Below are positions 60,349-64,000 of a DNA stretch of 64,000 nt, in pieces. The position numbers and the translations under genes were made by a program. Numbering within the stretch: the first letter of the stretch is position 1; the number at the start of each line of letters is the position of its first letter. Origin of the DNA: Cohaesibacter gelatinilyticus (GTDB taxonomy: Bacteria; Pseudomonadota; Alphaproteobacteria; Rhizobiales; Cohaesibacteraceae); contig NZ_OBEL01000002.1 in NCBI RefSeq assembly GCF_900215605.1, forward strand, positions 558,001-622,000, in the 5' to 3' direction. The notes beneath the pieces are model-generated. The model had not been told where the DNA came from. It searched no databases and saw nothing but the letters and a program-made list of their open reading frames with translations.

Positions 60349-61020
60349 TTAAAAACCGGGAGCCAGCTCAAACTCATTGTCTTTCGCAGCGGGCACAAGT
60401 GAAACATCGGCAGATAGCTGATGCATGGCAATCAGGTTGGCATTTACCAGATCATTTTCTTCTGCCCGTTTTTGCGCTTGTTCCTGCGACAAGCCATTGG
60501 CAAGCCAACGATCAATCAGGCGTTCTCTGAGCATTGAAGTGGAGACTTCAAGCCGGATGGCAAAGTCCCAGCAAGGGGATAATTCACGCCAGAGCGGAGC
60601 ATCATAAAGAAGATAATTCCCTTCGATGATCAAGATTTCACAATCATCGCGAACCTGACCTGCCCCCGCTATGGCAATATCACGCGCCCTGTCAAAGAGC
60701 GGAAAGATGACATCCGCTTCATCGGACAACCGCGATACCAGAGACAGCAACCCGCGAGCATCAAAAGTATCAGGAGACCCCTTTCGATGCATCAGGCCAC
60801 GTTCCATCAAAAGCCTGTTGTCCAGATGAAACCCGTCCATCGGAACAACCTGCGCCTTGCGATCAAAGGTTGCCAGCGCTTCCACCAGCTTGGTCGCCAA
60901 AGTGGACTTGCCACTCGCAGGTGGTCCCACCAATGCCACCAACCGGCGACGGCCAGCCCGGGGCGCAGATTGAATTTGCTCAAGCAATGCCCTCGGAATT
61001 CCGTGTATCATGCTGCTCAT
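60349..61020 (-). CDS. frcK: P-loop kinase of the fructose operon (FrcK-like)
   Basis: 223 residues, P-loop NTPase of the uridine/pantothenate kinase type: Walker A ALVGPPASGKST, VVPMDGFHLDN and LIIEGNYLL, with an arginine-rich lid RLEVSTSMLRERLIDRWLAN. In rhizobia the fourth gene of the frc operon encodes a kinase of this kind. It overlaps frcA by four bases, the same order. It would phosphorylate imported fructose or a related compound, though this is by context. Confidence 0.82.
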   Translation of the reverse strand: MSSMIHGIPRALLEQIQSAPRAGRRRLVALVGPPASGKSTLATKLVEALATFDRKAQVVPMDGFHLDNRLLMERGLMHRKGSPDTFDARGLLSLVSRLSDEADVIFPLFDRARDIAIAGAGQVRDDCEILIIEGNYLLYDAPLWRELSPCWDFAIRLEVSTSMLRERLIDRWLANGLSQEQAQKRAEENDLVNANLIAMHQLSADVSLVPAAKDNEFELAPGF

Positions 61021-61799
61021 ACTGCCTCGATGGGTGGCTCCTTGGCGCCGGTCATGAACGCCACTGCATCAGACATGGTATAATCCTTCGGATCGATAAC
61101 ACACAACCGCTTGCCAAGCCTGTGAATGTGAATGCGATCAGCCAATTCGAACACATGCGGCATATTATGACTGATCAGGATAATCGGAATGCCGCGCGCA
61201 CGGACATCCTTGATCAGTTCCAGAACACGCCTGCTTTCCTTGACGCCAAGAGCTGCCGTTGGTTCATCCATGATGATGAATTTGGATGCAAAGGCCGCAG
61301 CCCGGGCAACAGCCACACCCTGACGCTGGCCACCCGAGAGGGTTTCCACCGCCTGATTGATCGATTGAACCGTCATCAGACCAAGTTCGGTCAGCTTGTC
61401 GCGCGCAAATCGTTCCATCGCCTTCTTGTCCAAAAGCCGAAACCAGTCTCCAAGAATGCCCTTCCTGCGAATTTCACGGCCAACAAACATGTTATCGGCG
61501 ATGGAAAGGGCCGGTGACAATGCCAGCGTCTGGTGGACAATTTCAATGCCCCGTTCCCGCGCCTCGATGGGGGAAGAGAATCTGATCGGTTCGCCATCAA
61601 TCAGAATCTCTCCCGCATCGGGTTGAACCGCACCACAAATCGCCTTCACGATGGAGGATTTGCCAGCCCCATTATCACCGATGACCGCCAGAATTTCGCC
61701 GGGCATGAGCTCGAAGTCGGAATGATCTATGGCTGTGACATGGCCGTAATGCTTCACAATGCCCCGGCCCTGTACGACAGGCGTTACATCTGATGTCAT
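61017..61799 (-). CDS. frcA: Fructose ABC ATPase FrcA
   Basis: 260 residues with a single ABC domain: Walker A GDNGAGKSS, signature LSGGQRQGVAVARA, Walker B FIIMDEPTAALG, switch LISHN. Single-domain ATPases in CUT2 systems are a hallmark of Frc-type transporters, unlike the double-domain RbsA. The start at 61799 follows the frcC frame with a four-base overlap; a longer frame to 61874 lies inside frcC. Confidence 0.9.
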   Translation of the reverse strand: MTSDVTPVVQGRGIVKHYGHVTAIDHSDFELMPGEILAVIGDNGAGKSSIVKAICGAVQPDAGEILIDGEPIRFSSPIEARERGIEIVHQTLALSPALSIADNMFVGREIRRKGILGDWFRLLDKKAMERFARDKLTELGLMTVQSINQAVETLSGGQRQGVAVARAAAFASKFIIMDEPTAALGVKESRRVLELIKDVRARGIPIILISHNMPHVFELADRIHIHRLGKRLCVIDPKDYTMSDAVAFMTGAKEPPIEAV

Positions 61800-62869
61800 G
61801 CTGAAACCCTCCTGATCCACTGATCTATCGCAACTGCAATGATGATGAGCCAGCCAATGGCAAAGACCTGCCAAAGCACGTCAACGCCAGCAAGACGCAG
61901 ACCAGACTGAAAAACACCCACGATCAAGGCGCCGAACAAGGCACCCATGATGGAACCACGTCCTCCAAAAAGCGAAATACCGCCAATAACCACCGCAGTG
62001 ATGGATTGCAGATTGCCTTCGTAGAAACTTTGCGGAGAAATGGAACCGACCCGCCCGATTGATGCCCAGCCGGCAATGGCGCAAACAAGCCCAGCAAGCA
62101 TATATACGGAGACAAGTGTGCGGTCGGTGCGGATACCCGCAAGGTCGGCTGCTTCCTTGTCATCGCCAATTGCATAAACATGGCGACCCCAGGCCGTCTT
62201 GTTGAGCATGTACCACAGCACAATGAAGACCACGATCATCAGGATCGAGCCAAGCGTGATCCGGGCGCCGCCAAACGAAAAGGCAGTTCCGAAAAACTTA
62301 AGCAATGGCGCGTTTGCATCAATATCCTGACTGCGGATCGACTGAGCCCCTGATAGCCACAAATTCAGCGCAAAGAAGATCGACCAGGTACCGAGTGTCG
62401 TGATGAAAGGCGGCAACTTTATTTTGGTGATCAGAAGACCGTTCATCAGGCCCGCCGCTGCGCCGCCAGCAAACCCGACCAGCAACGCAATGCCCGATGG
62501 CACCCCCATATTGACGGCCAGATTGCCCATGATGACCGACATCAGCACCATGATTGCCGCAACCGACAGATCAATTCCCGCCGTGATGATGATCAGGCTC
62601 TGCCCGGCGGCCAGGATACCGATGATCGACACCTGCTGCATGATCAGACTGAGATTGAATGCAGAGAAAAATCGCTCACCGGCAATCAGGCCGAAAACGG
62701 CCAGACTGATCCCGAGAACGATAACCGGAACAAGGGTCGGATTGTTGTGCAACACATGTTGAACACCATCCAGCGGAGAACGATAACTGGTTTCGAACTC
62801 CGCCACCTTGGTATCGCTTCGATCCAATGAGCGCTCAAAGTCCTGCCCGGATTGTAATTGACTTGTCAC
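61796..62869 (-). CDS. frcC: Fructose ABC permease FrcC
   Basis: 357 residues, CUT2 permease with about ten membrane helices; LIIITAGIDLSVAAIMVLMS and FGGRGSIMGALFGALIVGVF are family signatures. I start at a GTG (62869) because GGGAGG lies five bases before it; the ATG of the longer frame at 62911 has no such site. It forms the membrane channel with FrcA. The 270-base gap to frcB contains an inverted-repeat element and the frcB terminator. Confidence 0.88.
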   Translation of the reverse strand: MTSQLQSGQDFERSLDRSDTKVAEFETSYRSPLDGVQHVLHNNPTLVPVIVLGISLAVFGLIAGERFFSAFNLSLIMQQVSIIGILAAGQSLIIITAGIDLSVAAIMVLMSVIMGNLAVNMGVPSGIALLVGFAGGAAAGLMNGLLITKIKLPPFITTLGTWSIFFALNLWLSGAQSIRSQDIDANAPLLKFFGTAFSFGGARITLGSILMIVVFIVLWYMLNKTAWGRHVYAIGDDKEAADLAGIRTDRTLVSVYMLAGLVCAIAGWASIGRVGSISPQSFYEGNLQSITAVVIGGISLFGGRGSIMGALFGALIVGVFQSGLRLAGVDVLWQVFAIGWLIIIAVAIDQWIRRVSA

Positions 62870-62938
62870 TGAGGCCTCCCTTGCCGCTGCCGCAAAACAT
62901 ATCAACGGCAATTAAGGGGTCAAATTTTTGGAACACCA

Positions 62939-63096
62939 GGACGTAGACTCATAAATGCGATGCATTTGGTAGAGGCAAATTTTTCTGGTCACAAGGAGCA
63001 AGGATGCAGACAATGTGCTGCATTTTCAAGCTCTTTGCCGACGCCAGATCTTGACCATATTGACGCCAAATCCAGTTCATTTATGAGTCTACGTTC
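62939..63096. mobile_element. Small inverted-repeat element between frcB and frcC
   Basis: Perfect 17-base terminal arms ACGTAGACTCATAAATG (62941-62957) and CATTTATGAGTCTACGT (63078-63094) enclose about 120 bases. The arms resemble the repeats at 13327 and 33746. No open frame is present, so it would be non-autonomous. It lies in the operon's largest gap. No target duplication is obvious. Confidence 0.55.
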
Positions 63097-63101
63097 TAAA
63101 G

Positions 63102-63126
63102 AGCGGAGTGCAAAATGCACCCCGCT
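63102..63126 (-). terminator. Hairpin after frcB
   Basis: On the minus strand AGCGG-G-GTGCA and TGCAC-T-CCGCT arms (one mismatch) with loop TTT, then CTTTAG. It lies 17 bases past the frcB stop and would partly end transcription before frcC. Confidence 0.55.
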
Positions 63127-63143
63127 TTCATGACAGGCTTTTA

Positions 63144-64000
63144 TCAGCCCCAGCACTTACCCAGTCCCTCTTTCGAGGAAAGGGAGTTGATGCCATCGAC
63201 TGGCTGGTCGGTAATCAATTCCACACCTGTATCGAAGAAATCAAGACCAGAGGTGTTTTGCGGCTTGGTGCCATTTTCCGCCCAGGCCTTGATGGCTTCG
63301 ACGCCCTTGGACGCCATCAGCAGCGGAAACTGCATGGAGGTTGCTCCGATGATCCCTTCCTTGACATTCTGAACGCCCGGGCAACCGCCATCAACCGAAA
63401 CAATCAACACGCCATCGGTTTTACCAGCCGCTTTCAACGCTTCATAAGCACCGGCAGCAGCGGGTTCATTGATTGTATAGACTACATTGACGCCCTGATC
63501 TTTCTGCAACAGGTTTTCCATGGCTGTCCGGCCACCTTCCTCATTGCCATTGGTTACATCATTGCCCACGATGCGCGGATCATCTTCATCACCGATATCC
63601 TTTGGGTTCTTGATGTCGATGCCGAACCCTTTCAGAAATCCGTTGTTGCGCAAATAATCGACAGAAACCTCGGAAGCATTCAGATCAAGCAACGCGATCT
63701 TCGCATTTGCCGCATTGTCGCCCATTTTTGCCTTGGCCCACTGCCCAATCAGCTCACCCGCCTTGAAATTGTCAGTCGCAAAAGTGGCATCAGCGGTATC
63801 AGCAGGTTCAAACGGTGTGTCCAAAGCAATCACAAGCAGGCCATTTTCACGGGCCTGTGTCACCACCGGCGCAAGAGCACGACTGTCAGATGGGGTAATC
63901 AGAATGCCCTTCGCTCCGCTTGCGATGCAGGTTTCCACTGCGGCCACCTGACTTTCCACATCACCATCAATCTTGCCTGCAAATGTATCAAGCTTGATAC
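63144..64000 (-). CDS. frcB: Fructose ABC binding protein FrcB (cut by window edge)
   Basis: The frame is open to the window's last base; at least 285 residues are visible. Type I periplasmic-binding fold with [52 protein letters not shown] and a hinge near [20 protein letters not shown]. These stretches match FrcB-like binding proteins of CUT2 systems. The N-terminal signal peptide lies outside. It delivers fructose (probably also ribose or mannose) to FrcC/FrcA. Confidence 0.88.
   Translation of the reverse strand, partial: IKLDTFAGKIDGDVESQVAAVETCIASGAKGILITPSDSRALAPVVTQARENGLLVIALDTPFEPADTADATFATDNFKAGELIGQWAKAKMGDNAANAKIALLDLNASEVSVDYLRNNGFLKGFGIDIKNPKDIGDEDDPRIVGNDVTNGNEEGGRTAMENLLQKDQGVNVVYTINEPAAAGAYEALKAAGKTDGVLIVSVDGGCPGVQNVKEGIIGATSMQFPLLMASKGVEAIKAWAENGTKPQNTSGLDFFDTGVELITDQPVDGINSLSSKEGLGKCWG

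Overview
The window reads as a chromosomal segment of a mid-GC alphaproteobacterium, most likely a marine or soil member of the Hyphomicrobiales. The pointers are an frcBCA-K type fructose uptake operon as known from rhizobia, a Tat-exported PhoX with a rhizobial-style Pho box, CUT1 sugar and TRAP dicarboxylate transporters, and a large number of LysR, TetR, AraC and GntR regulators. Genus level (for example Cohaesibacter-like) is only a guess. No rRNA, tRNA or CRISPR array was seen.

Layout. 1-10.5 kb: end of an ABC-F ATPase, an MFS exporter behind a SoxR/MerR-type promoter, a secreted protein made of four Cache-like repeats, an IS200-type transposase beside a decayed LysR gene, an exported rubredoxin, PhoX, and an azoreductase/LysR pair. 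10.6-18.6 kb: a divergent sensor kinase/LuxR-type response regulator and a block of small secreted proteins (hypothetical, SH3, a 44-residue peptide, VWA-domain, EF-hand). Three promoters in this block share a 17-base palindromic box, so they look like one regulon. 18.9-28.6 kb: small stress or detoxification units, each with its own regulator and often a visible operator palindrome (TetR/HD hydrolase, quinone reductase/TetR, ArsR operon, MarR/deiodinase-like, TetR/VOC).

28.9-31.7 kb: a low-GC accessory patch with a protein carrying two PD-(D/E)xK nuclease domains and a Shedu-like (DUF4263) nuclease, followed by a membrane protein gene split by a 264-bp miniature inverted-repeat element. A second 264-bp copy lies at 15.3 kb in opposite orientation. 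This patch is the best candidate for an undescribed defence module.

31.8-42 kb: AraC, DUF4142 plus blue-copper protein, then a LacI-controlled sugar operon (binding protein, two permeases, ATPase, D-lyxose/mannose isomerase, fructokinase, aldose epimerase) that would convert an imported hexose, probably mannose, to fructose 6-phosphate. 42.4-48.5 kb: a GntR operon with a SnoaL-FMO fusion flanked by two small monooxygenase-fold proteins, then an AraC gene divergent from a membrane protein and a metallo-beta-lactamase-fold enzyme. 48.6-55.7 kb: LysR, leuDC-like isomerase and a haloacetate-dehalogenase-like hydrolase, divergent from a TRAP transporter; this looks catabolic. 56-64 kb: a class III alcohol dehydrogenase, a GlxA-type regulator, a VOC gene, MAPEG and YCII genes, and the frcB-C-A-K operon cut by the right edge. 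Several short dispersed repeats sit in the intergenic spaces.
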